Source: Thermoleophilum album (GTDB lineage Bacteria > Actinomycetota > Thermoleophilia > Solirubrobacterales > Thermoleophilaceae). Taken from it: a stretch of 64,000 nt of DNA. A program made the translations under genes and the position numbers. A model generated the notes under the pieces. That model worked only from the letters and a program-made list of their open reading frames with translations, was not told the origin of the DNA and did not search any database. Shown in pieces: positions 54,994-62,892 of this stretch (positions are counted from its first letter, which is position 1; the number at the start of each line of letters is the position of its first letter). Location: the NCBI RefSeq assembly GCF_900108055.1, contig NZ_FNWJ01000002.1, positions 444,382 through 508,381 on the forward strand. Reading direction: 5' to 3'.

Positions 54994-57483
54994 GGGCCTT
55001 TCGGGGTGTGCGGCCATTTCGTCGCTCCCGGCCCCGGCGAGCCTCGCTAGATGCTGGTGCAGGTGGATGCAGCGGGCGTCGGTCGGTGCGCGCTGACGCG
55101 CCTCCTCGGCGAAGACCAGGGCATCGTCGAGCATGCCTTTCGCGTAGGCCACCTGGGCGAGCCCGATGAGCGCGTCGGGGTCGGGCCCGTGCTCGTGGCA
55201 GGCAGCGATCCACTCCTCCGCCGCGGAATCCAGAAAGCCGCGCCGCAGGTAGATGCCAGCGAGCAGCTCCCGGCGTTCCCGCGCGGCGATCGTGCAGCGC
55301 TCGAGCAGGGGCACGAGCTGCGCGAAGGTGTCGATCTCCTCGACCCGTAGCAGCGCCTCCAGGCACTGGCAGAGAAGCGCTGCCGAAGCGGCCGGCAGCA
55401 GCCCGGGGTCGCGCCCCTTCAAGCGATCGCGCCACCCCTCGAAGACTGCGAGCTCGGCGGCGTCAAGGACCGCCCGCGCCCGCTCCAGCGCAGCTGTCGC
55501 GGTGTCCGCGTCGCCCGCCGCGAGCCGCGCGAAGAGCTCGCAGCGGCGCGCCGCTTCGGCGACCGGCGAGTCATCCGGCACGCCGGCACACGTCGCAGCC
55601 GCGTCTGCCCAGCGCTTCATGCTCAACAAGGCCTCGCCGTGCGCGACGCGCGCGCGGTCGTTGCCGGGCTGCAGCGCGCAGACCTTGCGGAACCGCTCCT
55701 CGGCGGCGGCTACGTGGCCGCCCTCGTAGAGGGCGATCCCCACCAGGAAGGCGTTGGTCGGGGTCGCTGCTAGGCGCCGCTCGACCCTTTCCGTGACTTC
55801 CTCCGCCGACGCGCCCCGGCGGACCAGTACGGAGGCGGCGAACAGCACCGCTGCCGGGTGTGCGAGACCCTCCTCGAGCGCAAGCAGCGCGTGACGCTCC
55901 GCGGCCTCGGTGTCGCCACGTTTGGTCGCGATCTCGGCGAGGCCGATCCGCGCCAGGTGGCTGCCGCAGCCGCGCATGCTCGTGTAGCGGCTGGGCGCCT
56001 CCCCCATCTCGAGGCACCGCTCGAACAAGCGCTCTGCCTCCTCTAGGCGTCCGCGTTCCGCCTCGACCCAGGCGCGCTCGAACACCAGATCGGTGAGGTC
56101 GGGAAACAGCCGCGCGCCTTCCTCCAGCACCTCGATCGCCTCGTCGAAAGCGCGCAGTTGCCGGAGCGTCAGGGCGAGGCGCACGTAGAGCGTCGGCACG
56201 AACTGCAGGACGCGCGGTCCGCCGTCGCGATCGATGTTCGCCCGAGCGCGCCGCAGATGACGGACCGCGCCTGCGAGGTCGCCGATCGCCAGGTACTCCG
56301 AACCGAGGTTGAAGTCGAGAAAGGAGTTCGCCTGCGACTCCTCCGCCTGGCGCAGCAGCAGTTCGATGTTGCGCCGCGCTTTGTCGCGCGCGTCGCGGAC
56401 CACGCCCAGGTACCCGAAGTGCTCGACGCGCACGTCGGTCTGCTCGATGCGCTCCGGCAAGCTGGCCGGCAAAGCCCACGCGAACTGCTCGTGCAGGCGC
56501 CCTCGGAAGCGGTAGATCGGGCGGTTGCGGAACATCCGCAGGGCGCTGTGCGTGACCGCTGTGCCGTGCTCGAGCTCCCCCGTGTAGCTCGTCTCTACGA
56601 GCTGGAAGGCCTCGCGCCAGGTACGGCCGGTGAGCGCCCGCAGCTTCGGAATGTCGTCGGCGACCAGCACCTCGTCAGCGTCGAGGAACAGGATCCAATC
56701 GCCCGTCGCCGCATCCACCGAGACGTTGCGCGCGTCGGCGAACGAACCGGTCCAAGCGAAGTCGATTACGCGCGCCCCAAAGTCGCGCGCGATCTCGCGC
56801 GTGCGGTCGCGCGAACCGGTGTCGACCACGACGATTTCGTCGACCGCCTCACGGGCCGCGGCAAGGCAGCGCGGAAGCATCTCCTCCTCGTCGCGGACGA
56901 TCATGCAGAGGCTCAGGCGAAGCCCGGACACCGGTTGCGCCGCCGCCGCCAGCTCGCGCGCTCGCCCACCAAGGCGTTTGACCGTGGCGACCGTTGCCGC
57001 CGCCAGCGGCGGCACGCGTCGGCGGCTGCGCGCCGCTTGCAGATTGCGGCGAGCGTCGGGGTGCGCGGGATCGAGCCGGAGCGTCGCCTCAAAGAGCGTG
57101 CCGGCGACGTCCCGCGCGGCGAGCTCGTAGAAGGCGACGCCGGCGTAGTTCAGTAGTTCCGGCTCCCGCGGTTCCGGCTCGAGCGCTGTCAGCGCCGCTT
57201 CGCAAAGCAGCAGGTAGAGGCGTTCGAGCCGTCGCGGCTCAAGCTGGCCGGCGAGCGCCAAGCCGCCCTCCAGCATCGCCTTCCGCGCGCGGTACGGCTC
57301 GTGTGGCGGCTCCAGCTGATCGGCCTCCCGCAGGCACTCGAGCAGGGCCCTGCGGTCGAGCGCACGCCAGGCGGTAGCGGCGCGCTGCACCAGCACCGCG
57401 GTCGCCGAGGGCGCGCGCTGCGCCGCGCTCCGTTGGCGAACGCCGCAGCCCTGGTCCCGCGAGGGCGTGAGGCGGAGTCCCAT
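54991..57483 (-). CDS. Large GT2 glycosyltransferase with TPR repeats
   Basis: An 830-residue protein. An N-terminal helical TPR-like region is followed by a GT2 domain at about 185-380: LSLCMIVRDEEEMLPRCLAA, EIVVVDTGSRDRTREIA, SFADARNVSVDAATGDWILFLDADEVL (in pieces, with DAD as metal site) and the LHEQF region. About 430 residues of TPR-like repeats follow. This SunS-like layout is found in O-glycosyltransferases. The flagellar context suggests flagellin glycosylation. I chose the ATG at 57481-57483 because a sigma-28-like box ends 8 bases before it; a TTG at 57543 is the alternative. Confidence 0.82.
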   Translation of the reverse strand: MGLRLTPSRDQGCGVRQRSAAQRAPSATAVLVQRAATAWRALDRRALLECLREADQLEPPHEPYRARKAMLEGGLALAGQLEPRRLERLYLLLCEAALTALEPEPREPELLNYAGVAFYELAARDVAGTLFEATLRLDPAHPDARRNLQAARSRRRVPPLAAATVATVKRLGGRARELAAAAQPVSGLRLSLCMIVRDEEEMLPRCLAAAREAVDEIVVVDTGSRDRTREIARDFGARVIDFAWTGSFADARNVSVDAATGDWILFLDADEVLVADDIPKLRALTGRTWREAFQLVETSYTGELEHGTAVTHSALRMFRNRPIYRFRGRLHEQFAWALPASLPERIEQTDVRVEHFGYLGVVRDARDKARRNIELLLRQAEESQANSFLDFNLGSEYLAIGDLAGAVRHLRRARANIDRDGGPRVLQFVPTLYVRLALTLRQLRAFDEAIEVLEEGARLFPDLTDLVFERAWVEAERGRLEEAERLFERCLEMGEAPSRYTSMRGCGSHLARIGLAEIATKRGDTEAAERHALLALEEGLAHPAAVLFAASVLVRRGASAEEVTERVERRLAATPTNAFLVGIALYEGGHVAAAEERFRKVCALQPGNDRARVAHGEALLSMKRWADAAATCAGVPDDSPVAEAARRCELFARLAAGDADTATAALERARAVLDAAELAVFEGWRDRLKGRDPGLLPAASAALLCQCLEALLRVEEIDTFAQLVPLLERCTIAARERRELLAGIYLRRGFLDSAAEEWIAACHEHGPDPDALIGLAQVAYAKGMLDDALVFAEEARQRAPTDARCIHLHQHLARLAGAGSDEMAAHPERP

Positions 57484-57491
57484 CGCCCCGG

Positions 57492-57518
57492 GTGTCGCCA
57501 GCGGCGCGCCGATCTTGA
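57492..57518 (-). promoter_or_regulatory. Sigma-28-like promoter of the TPR glycosyltransferase gene
   Basis: Minus strand: CCCTCAAGAT (TCAA at 57518-57515), 15-base spacer, GGCGACAC (57499-57492), then CCGGGG. The -10 keeps GGCGA and the following CCGGGG but loses WTA. Only 8 bases separate it from the ATG at 57483, so the mRNA would be leaderless. Confidence 0.55.
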
Positions 57519-57745
57519 GGGCGGCGACCGGACGATCGTCCAAAACGGCAACAGAACGGCTTCATGTCACGGCCGACGCGGCCGAGATGGTGAGCACGGG
57601 CAGGACCGGCGCGGGACCGGTCCGGGAGAGGAACTCGACCCGGCCGTCACCCGTTCGTCGCATCCGAGGCCCGGGAGATACCGCCCATCCGTGGACGAAT
57701 TTGACGGCCCAAGCCGTCCTGATGCGGGAGGAAGGACTGGCCCAA

Positions 57746-58564
57746 ATGCTCAAACTGGAGATCAAAGACGTCCGGCGCCCTGCAGCTCACGATGTACTCG
57801 CACTGTGGCGCGAGTACAAGCGGACCGGGTCCCTGCACCTGCGCAACCGGTTGGTGCTGACCTTCGCACCGTTGGTCAAGCACATCGTGTACCGCAAGAT
57901 CCGCGAGGTTCCTGCCAACTGCGAGGTCGAGGACCTAATCTCGTGCGGTCTGGTCGCTCTGATCAACGCGATCGATCGCTACGACCCCGCCAAGGGCGCC
58001 ACTCTCGAGCAGTTCGCTTGGACGCGGATTCACGGTGCCGTGCTCGACGAGTTGCGCCGCCAGGACTGGGCTCCGCGCTCGCTGCGGGCGCTCGACCGCC
58101 AGATCCGCAAGGTCGATCAGCACTTCATGGCCGTGTACCAGCGGCGACCGTCGACGCGCGAGCTCGCCGAGGCGCTGGGACTCGACGAGCGCGAACTGCT
58201 GCGGCGTCGAGCGGCCCTTGAGAACGCCGAGATCGCGTCGCTCGACCAGGTCGTGGCGAGCGAGGATGACGACACCGAGATCGAGCGCGTCGACACCCTT
58301 GAGTCGACGGCGCGCGAGTCCGATCCCGAGCGAGCGGCGACCGCCCACGAGGCGAAGGAGCGCTTCCGCCGCGCCTTCCGCGAGCTTTCGCGTCGCGAAC
58401 AGGAAGTCGCTGTGATGCTCTACGCGAAGGGCTTGACGCTGCGGGAGATCGGCGACGTCCTAGGGGTCTCGGAGAGCCGCGTTTGCCAGATCCACGGCAG
58501 GCTTAAGCAGAAGCTGCGCGAGGCCCTGGCGGGACACGAGCCGCTGTTCAGCGAGGTCGCTTAG
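57746..58564 (+). CDS. FliA/WhiG-type flagellar sigma factor
   Basis: A 272-residue sigma-70 family protein with regions 2, 3 and 4. Region 2: LRNRLVLTFAPLVKHIVYRK, VEDLISCGLVALINAIDRYDPAKGATLEQFAWTRIHGAVLDELRRQDW (in pieces). Region 3: RRPSTRELAEALGLDERELL. Region 4: LSRREQEVAVMLYAKGLTLREIGDVLGVSESRVCQIH (in pieces). IHGAVLDELR and ESRVCQIH are typical of FliA/WhiG. I chose the ATG at 57746, which has AGGAAGGA 9 bases upstream; 57722 is an alternative. It is the likely reader of the CTCAAG-N14-GSCGAWTA boxes. Its stop overlaps the convergent FhlB gene by 4 bases. Confidence 0.92.
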   Translation: MLKLEIKDVRRPAAHDVLALWREYKRTGSLHLRNRLVLTFAPLVKHIVYRKIREVPANCEVEDLISCGLVALINAIDRYDPAKGATLEQFAWTRIHGAVLDELRRQDWAPRSLRALDRQIRKVDQHFMAVYQRRPSTRELAEALGLDERELLRRRAALENAEIASLDQVVASEDDDTEIERVDTLESTARESDPERAATAHEAKERFRRAFRELSRREQEVAVMLYAKGLTLREIGDVLGVSESRVCQIHGRLKQKLREALAGHEPLFSEVA

Positions 58565-58866
58565 CGGTCCTCTGGGGAGCGCAAGCTGACGTCGAGTCCG
58601 TAGGCCCAGACGAGTAGCTCCGCCACCGCCGCGTACAGCTCGGGCGGGATCTCCGCACCCAGCTCGAGCTGGCTGAGGGCGTCCACCAGAGCGGCGTCCT
58701 CGCGCACCGGCACGCCCGCTTCCCGGGCGATCTCGATGATCCGCTCTGCGAGCTTGCCGCTGCCAGTGGCGACAACGCGGGGCGCCGCGTCTTCACCCGC
58801 GCGGTAGCGCAGCGCAGCTGCCCGCTTCGGCCGCCCGCCGCCACCCAGTCGACGCTCGCTGTCCAC
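58561..58866 (-). CDS. FlhB C-terminal-domain-like protein (FhlB/YlqH type)
   Basis: A 101-residue protein matching only the cytoplasmic domain of FlhB: RVVATGSGKLAERIIEIAREAGVPVREDAALVDAL (in pieces), ELGAEIPPELYAAVAELLVWAYGLD. The NPTH cleavage site region is absent (AALRYRAG remains). Such proteins, as YlqH in Bacillus, are of unsettled function and usually lie beside a FliK-like gene, as here. Confidence 0.87.
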   Translation of the reverse strand: MDSERRLGGGGRPKRAAALRYRAGEDAAPRVVATGSGKLAERIIEIAREAGVPVREDAALVDALSQLELGAEIPPELYAAVAELLVWAYGLDVSLRSPEDR

Positions 58867-58873
58867 CGTCCCC

Positions 58874-59473
58874 CTATCCGTACGCGTCGACCGGCCCCCG
58901 GCGCGCGACGAGCTCCAGCTCCAGCTGCTCCAGGCCGAGACCGCGCAGACGGTCCTCCAGAGCGGGCAGCCGCGCCCGCGCCGCCTCCAGCACCGTGCCC
59001 GGCTCGGCCGCTACGCGCGCGCGCAGCCGGCCCGCAAGCAGCTCGGCGCGGAGGTGGAGTTCGCCGAGGCGCGGCGAGTGCAGCACTAGCGAGACCGCGC
59101 GTCGCTGCGGCCGTTCCCCGCGCGCCTCGCCCTCGCCGTTGGGATCCCGCGAGACCAGCAAGCCGCCAGGCAGCGTGACCGCTGCGAAGGCACTCGCTGG
59201 CGTCGGCGCTGCCGGCGCGCTCGTGCTCTGCGCAGGCGCCTCTTCGACTACCCGCAGCACCAGCTCCTGTGCGGCTTGGCGGGTGACGCGCAGGCGCAGG
59301 TGATCGCCCTCCTTGACGCCCTCCGGCAGGCGCGCCTCGAGCACCGTCCCGGCGAGCGCCAAGAGGCCCCGGTCGCCGCTGCGCTCCAAAACCCGCGCGG
59401 CCAACACGCGGCCCGGCCAGAGCGGCAGCTCCGGCAGCCCGGCCCGCAGCAGCACTACCTCGACCGGCTGCAT
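58874..59473 (-). CDS. FliK C-terminal-domain-like protein
   Basis: A 199-residue protein. The C-terminal part (about 115-195) resembles the FliK C domain: VSLVLHSPRLGELHLRAELLAGRLRARVAAEPGTVLEAARARLPALEDRLRGLGLEQLELEL (in pieces). The N-terminal half has EVVLLRAGLPELPLWPGRVLAARVLERSGDRGLL. The ATG at 59471-59473 is divergent from flgF with a 70-base gap. Together with the FhlB gene it looks like a second export-switch pair. Confidence 0.65.
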   Translation of the reverse strand: MQPVEVVLLRAGLPELPLWPGRVLAARVLERSGDRGLLALAGTVLEARLPEGVKEGDHLRLRVTRQAAQELVLRVVEEAPAQSTSAPAAPTPASAFAAVTLPGGLLVSRDPNGEGEARGERPQRRAVSLVLHSPRLGELHLRAELLAGRLRARVAAEPGTVLEAARARLPALEDRLRGLGLEQLELELVARRGPVDAYG

Positions 59474-59508
59474 CGCGCGTATCGTCGCAGCTTGCTCGGT
59501 GGTCGGTC

Positions 59509-59535
59509 TCAAGCGACCAGCGGCGCCGACGATTA
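59509..59535 (+). promoter_or_regulatory. Sigma-28-like promoter of flgF
   Basis: Plus strand: GTCTCAAGCG (TCAA at 59509-59512), 15-base spacer, GACGATTA (59528-59535), then CGCGGG. Only 8 bases separate the -10 from the GTG start at 59544, so the message is predicted to be leaderless. Confidence 0.65.
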
Positions 59536-59543
59536 CGCGGGCC

Positions 59544-60233
59544 GTGGAGCGCGGGCTGTACATCGCCGCCTCGGGGATGCTCGCCGAGCTCGTTCGCCAG
59601 GACTTGATCGCGAACGACATCGCCAACCTCTCGACGCCCGGCTACAAGCCCGACCGAGCGTCCCAACGGAGCTTCGCCGACGTGATGCTGAGCAACACGC
59701 GCGACGGCGAGGCGGTCGGCCCGCTCGGCCTGGGATCGGTGATCGCCCGTCGCACCACCGACTTCTCGCCAGCGCCGCTGCGCGAGACCGGCGAGCCGCT
59801 GGACTTCGCGATCGAGGGCGAGGGGTTCTTTGCGATTCGCACGCCGCAAGGGGTGCGTTACACGCGCAACGGCCAGTTCCAGCGGGCCGCCGATGGCACG
59901 CTCGTCGACGGGCTCGGCAACGCGGTGCTCGGAAAGGACGGCGCGCCGGTGCGGGTGGGCGGCGATGGGCGGGTCGATCCGCGTAGGCTCGCAACCGTCC
60001 GGCTCGATCGTCCGCGCAAGCTCGGCGACGGCTACGTGGCGGGCGCGGTGGCCGGTAACGGCGGCGCCGTGCGCGCGGGGGCACTGGAGGCGTCGGCGAC
60101 CAACCCCGCGCGGGCGATGGTCGACATGATCGCCTCGCTACGCGCCTACGAGGCGTCGCAGCGCGTGATCACCACGATCGACCAGACACTCGAGCGCACC
60201 GCCACCCAGGTGGCGGCGGTTCCGGGCCAGTAG
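59544..60233 (+). CDS. flgF: Rod protein FlgF (FlhO-like)
   Basis: A 229-residue rod/hook-family protein: RGLYIAASGMLAELVRQDLIANDIANLSTPGYK (in pieces), ETGEPLDFAIEGEGFFAIRTPQGVRYTRNGQF and a C-terminal NPARAMVDMIASLRAYEASQRVI. The GTG at 59544 begins the family N terminus. FlgF/FlgG continue the rod beyond FlgB/FlgC. Its partner flgG lies 1.9 kb downstream, beyond a hydrolase gene on the other strand. Confidence 0.9.
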   Translation: MERGLYIAASGMLAELVRQDLIANDIANLSTPGYKPDRASQRSFADVMLSNTRDGEAVGPLGLGSVIARRTTDFSPAPLRETGEPLDFAIEGEGFFAIRTPQGVRYTRNGQFQRAADGTLVDGLGNAVLGKDGAPVRVGGDGRVDPRRLATVRLDRPRKLGDGYVAGAVAGNGGAVRAGALEASATNPARAMVDMIASLRAYEASQRVITTIDQTLERTATQVAAVPGQ

Positions 60234-60253
60234 TCGGCGCGCGCTGGCGACGC

Positions 60254-62008
60254 CTAGCGACCGGCCAGCGGTAGCGACAAGCGCACCTTCGATACCTCGA
60301 CGCGGAAGCCCTCCTCGTCGTTGGGGCGCAGGAACGGTGCGTCGCGGCCCAGCAGCTCGAGCCGCACACGGTCCCCGGGCGCGAACTGCCAGGCGGTCCC
60401 GAACAGCTGGAACGACACCCGGCCCTGCTGGCGGGGTCGCAGGCGCAGTGCGCCACGCCCGACGAGGATCATCTTGCCGTCGCGAACCGCCCACAGGCGC
60501 GCCGCCAGGTAGGCCCTGCCGCCACTTGCCCGCACGTTCGCTGCGACGCGCGGCAGACCCATCACCAAGAAGCGGCGCGGGACCGTGCGCTCGAGCACGT
60601 ACTCGCCGGGGCCGGAGCTCACCGGCAGCTCCTTGCAGGCGCCGGTCGACAGGGGGTTGATCGCGGTCCCCAGCGCGGGGTCGCCGCCGCTGCTCGTGAC
60701 CTCCGCCTGCGCCGGCGAGGAGATGCGCCAGGCGCGCCGAGCCAGCCGCTCCCAACTCGGTGCTGTGACGGGCCCGAGCGGCGCTGCCGAGGCCGGACAG
60801 GTGACCGCGAAGGCGGTGACGCTGCCGCTGCGCAGCCGCCGCGCTCGACCCTGCAGGAAGCGCTCGAAGAAGGCGAGCCCCTGGCGCGTGAAGAGATCGT
60901 CCTGGGCGAGCTTGTTTTGTGCGCGCGGATGCCCGAGGTCACCGAGCTGCAGCGCCGCGAAGGCGCGGCGACCGGAGCCCGCCAGGCGGTAGGCGTAGAT
61001 ACCGTCGAGCGCCGGGAAGAGGTCGTCGGTCCAACCGTTCTGGATCAAGAGCGGCGCAGCCGAACGCCGCGTGGCGAGCCCGGCCGCGGAGTGCAGCCGG
61101 GTAAGCTGTCGCACCAACGCGCGCGCGGCCGCGGTTTCGAGAGCGGCGTCGGTGATCGCCTTCCAGGCGACCAGATCGGCGGTCGGATCGGCGCCCTTGG
61201 GCGCCAACAGCGCGCTGCCCGCGGCGACCCCGAAGAGGGCCGTGATGTAGCTCTGTTTCGGCACTCCCAGGGGATCGCCGCTGAGGCCGGCGGCGGCGCG
61301 CGGCGAGTCACCGAGGCGGCCGTTGACGGTCAGCGATCCGGCGAGGTCGGCGGTGCCCCAGCGCGCCCAGGCCCCAGCGATCGCCAAGCGCTTGCCGCGC
61401 GGGCTGCGCCAGGCCACGAGGCGACCGCTCGGGAGCCGCAGGCGATCGCGCAGGAAGGCCAACTCGAGGCTCTGGATGCCGCCGTAGGAGATGCCGGTCA
61501 CGCCCAGTGCGCGGGGCGCGGCGAGACCCTGATCGACAAGCAGTCCCAGGAGGTACTGGGTGTCGCGGATCTCGTAGCGCTGGTCGGCGAGGTGCGTCCA
61601 GCCGCGCGCACAGTTGGGCGTGCGCGATGCCGGCAGACCGCACGACCGTCCCCAGCCGCGCGCCGAGTAGTTGACGACCATGAAGCCGCGACGCGCGAAC
61701 CAGACGTTCGAGTAGCGCGCATTGGGGTCGCTCGACTCGAACATCGCTTTGTTGCCACCCCAGCCGTGCAGCATCACGATCGTCGGGAACGGCCCCTCGC
61801 CGCTCGCCGGTAGCGTCACGTCGACGTCCAGGGGGACGCCGTCGAACGACGGCACGCGCGCGTCGTCGCTGAGGGTCGGGCAGAACCGCACGCCCGCCAG
61901 CGGCTGACAGGGGTGACCGAACGGCCGCGGCTCCGCTGCCGCCAGCGGCGCGGCGATGGAAAGGCAAAGCGCTGCGCTCGCCGCGAGCGCGATCACAAAT
62001 CGGCGCAT
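60254..62008 (-). CDS. Secreted CocE/NonD-type (X-Pro dipeptidyl-peptidase S15) hydrolase
   Basis: A 584-residue exported serine hydrolase. A signal peptide covers about 1-25 (ALAASAALCLSIAAPLAAAE). The alpha/beta hydrolase core has IVMLHGWGGNKAMF, VVNYSARGWGRS and the nucleophile elbow GISYGG. NGWTDDLFPALDG gives the Asp and LGDLGHPRAQN the His. The C-terminal jelly-roll domain is typical of S15. The ATG at 62006-62008 follows GAGGAGG. The substrate is unknown. It stands alone between flgF and flgG and is not an obvious flagellar gene. Confidence 0.85.
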   Translation of the reverse strand: MRRFVIALAASAALCLSIAAPLAAAEPRPFGHPCQPLAGVRFCPTLSDDARVPSFDGVPLDVDVTLPASGEGPFPTIVMLHGWGGNKAMFESSDPNARYSNVWFARRGFMVVNYSARGWGRSCGLPASRTPNCARGWTHLADQRYEIRDTQYLLGLLVDQGLAAPRALGVTGISYGGIQSLELAFLRDRLRLPSGRLVAWRSPRGKRLAIAGAWARWGTADLAGSLTVNGRLGDSPRAAAGLSGDPLGVPKQSYITALFGVAAGSALLAPKGADPTADLVAWKAITDAALETAAARALVRQLTRLHSAAGLATRRSAAPLLIQNGWTDDLFPALDGIYAYRLAGSGRRAFAALQLGDLGHPRAQNKLAQDDLFTRQGLAFFERFLQGRARRLRSGSVTAFAVTCPASAAPLGPVTAPSWERLARRAWRISSPAQAEVTSSGGDPALGTAINPLSTGACKELPVSSGPGEYVLERTVPRRFLVMGLPRVAANVRASGGRAYLAARLWAVRDGKMILVGRGALRLRPRQQGRVSFQLFGTAWQFAPGDRVRLELLGRDAPFLRPNDEEGFRVEVSKVRLSLPLAGR

Positions 62009-62054
62009 CGAACTCCTCCTCGGGGACTGGGGCTGGGCGCACCCTAACGCACCC

Positions 62055-62081
62055 TCAAGAAGCGGCGCCAGAGGGCGAATA
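62055..62081 (+). promoter_or_regulatory. Sigma-28-like promoter of flgG-flgJ-flgN-flgK
   Basis: Plus strand: ACCCTCAAGA (TCAA at 62055-62058), 15-base spacer, GGCGAATA (62074-62081), then AGCGGG. The leader to the flgG ATG is about 70 bases and includes AAAGAGGAG as ribosome-binding site. Confidence 0.75.
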
Positions 62082-62157
62082 AGCGGGCAATCGACGGAGG
62101 CAGGCGCCGACCGGACCGCCGCGCGGGGGTCGACGCCCGACAAAGAGGAGTAAGCCC

Positions 62158-62892
62158 ATGCTCGAAGGCCTGTACTCGGGCGCTGCCGGGATGCTCGCGC
62201 AGCAGCAGCGCTTAGACGCACTGGCCAACGACATCGCGAACGTCTCGACCCCGGGCTACCGCAGCCTGCGGGTGGGCTTTCGCGACCTCCTCTACCGGCA
62301 AGACGGCCCGGCCGCGCTTCCCGGCGTCGAGGTTGGAAGCGGTGTCGCCGCCGTCACAACCGGACGCAGCGCACAGCCGAGCGCCTTGCGCGAGACCGGC
62401 GAGCCGCTCGACCTCGCAATCCAGGGCCGCGGCTACCTTCAGGTCCGGCGGCGTGACGGTTCGTTGGCGCTCACGCGCGACGGCTCCTTCCGCGTCGATG
62501 CGCGCGGCGAGCTGGTGACCGCGGCGGGCGACCGCCTGGTACCCCCCTTGCGCCTGCCGGCGGGCACGCAACCGGGCTCGGTGCGCATCGCCCCCGACGG
62601 CCTCGTGACCGTCGGCGAGCGTCGGATCGGCCGCATCGAGCTGGTCGACGTCGCTGCGCCCGAGCAGCTCCTTCCGGTCGGCGACAACCTGTTCCTGCCG
62701 ACGCGCGGCAGCGGGCCGACCACCCGGGTCCGCGACGCTTCGCTCGTGCAGGGCGCGCTCGAGCAGTCGAACGTCGACTTGGGCGAGGCGATGGTCGGCT
62801 TGATCGAGGCGCAGCGCGCATACCAGCTGGCGAGCCGCGTGATCCAAACCCACGATCAGCTGCTCGAGATCGCCAACGGGGTGCGCAAGTGA
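62158..62892 (+). CDS. flgG: Distal rod protein FlgG
   Basis: A 244-residue rod protein: EGLYSGAAGMLAQQQRLDALANDIANVSTPGYR (in pieces), ETGEPLDLAIQGRGYLQVRRRDGSLALTRDGSF and the C-terminal VQGALEQSNVDLGEAMVGLIEAQRAYQLASRVI (in pieces). AAAGAGGAG precedes the ATG. It heads flgG-flgJ-flgN-flgK and overlaps flgJ by GTGA. Confidence 0.93.
   Translation: MLEGLYSGAAGMLAQQQRLDALANDIANVSTPGYRSLRVGFRDLLYRQDGPAALPGVEVGSGVAAVTTGRSAQPSALRETGEPLDLAIQGRGYLQVRRRDGSLALTRDGSFRVDARGELVTAAGDRLVPPLRLPAGTQPGSVRIAPDGLVTVGERRIGRIELVDVAAPEQLLPVGDNLFLPTRGSGPTTRVRDASLVQGALEQSNVDLGEAMVGLIEAQRAYQLASRVIQTHDQLLEIANGVRK

Noticed and set aside
57562-57588. TCAT-N15-GCCGAGAT upstream of the sigma factor gene, which would suggest autoregulation
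   Set aside because: The spacing fits, but both halves have mismatches (TCAT; GCCGAGAT) and the CTCAAG context is missing. Too weak to call.
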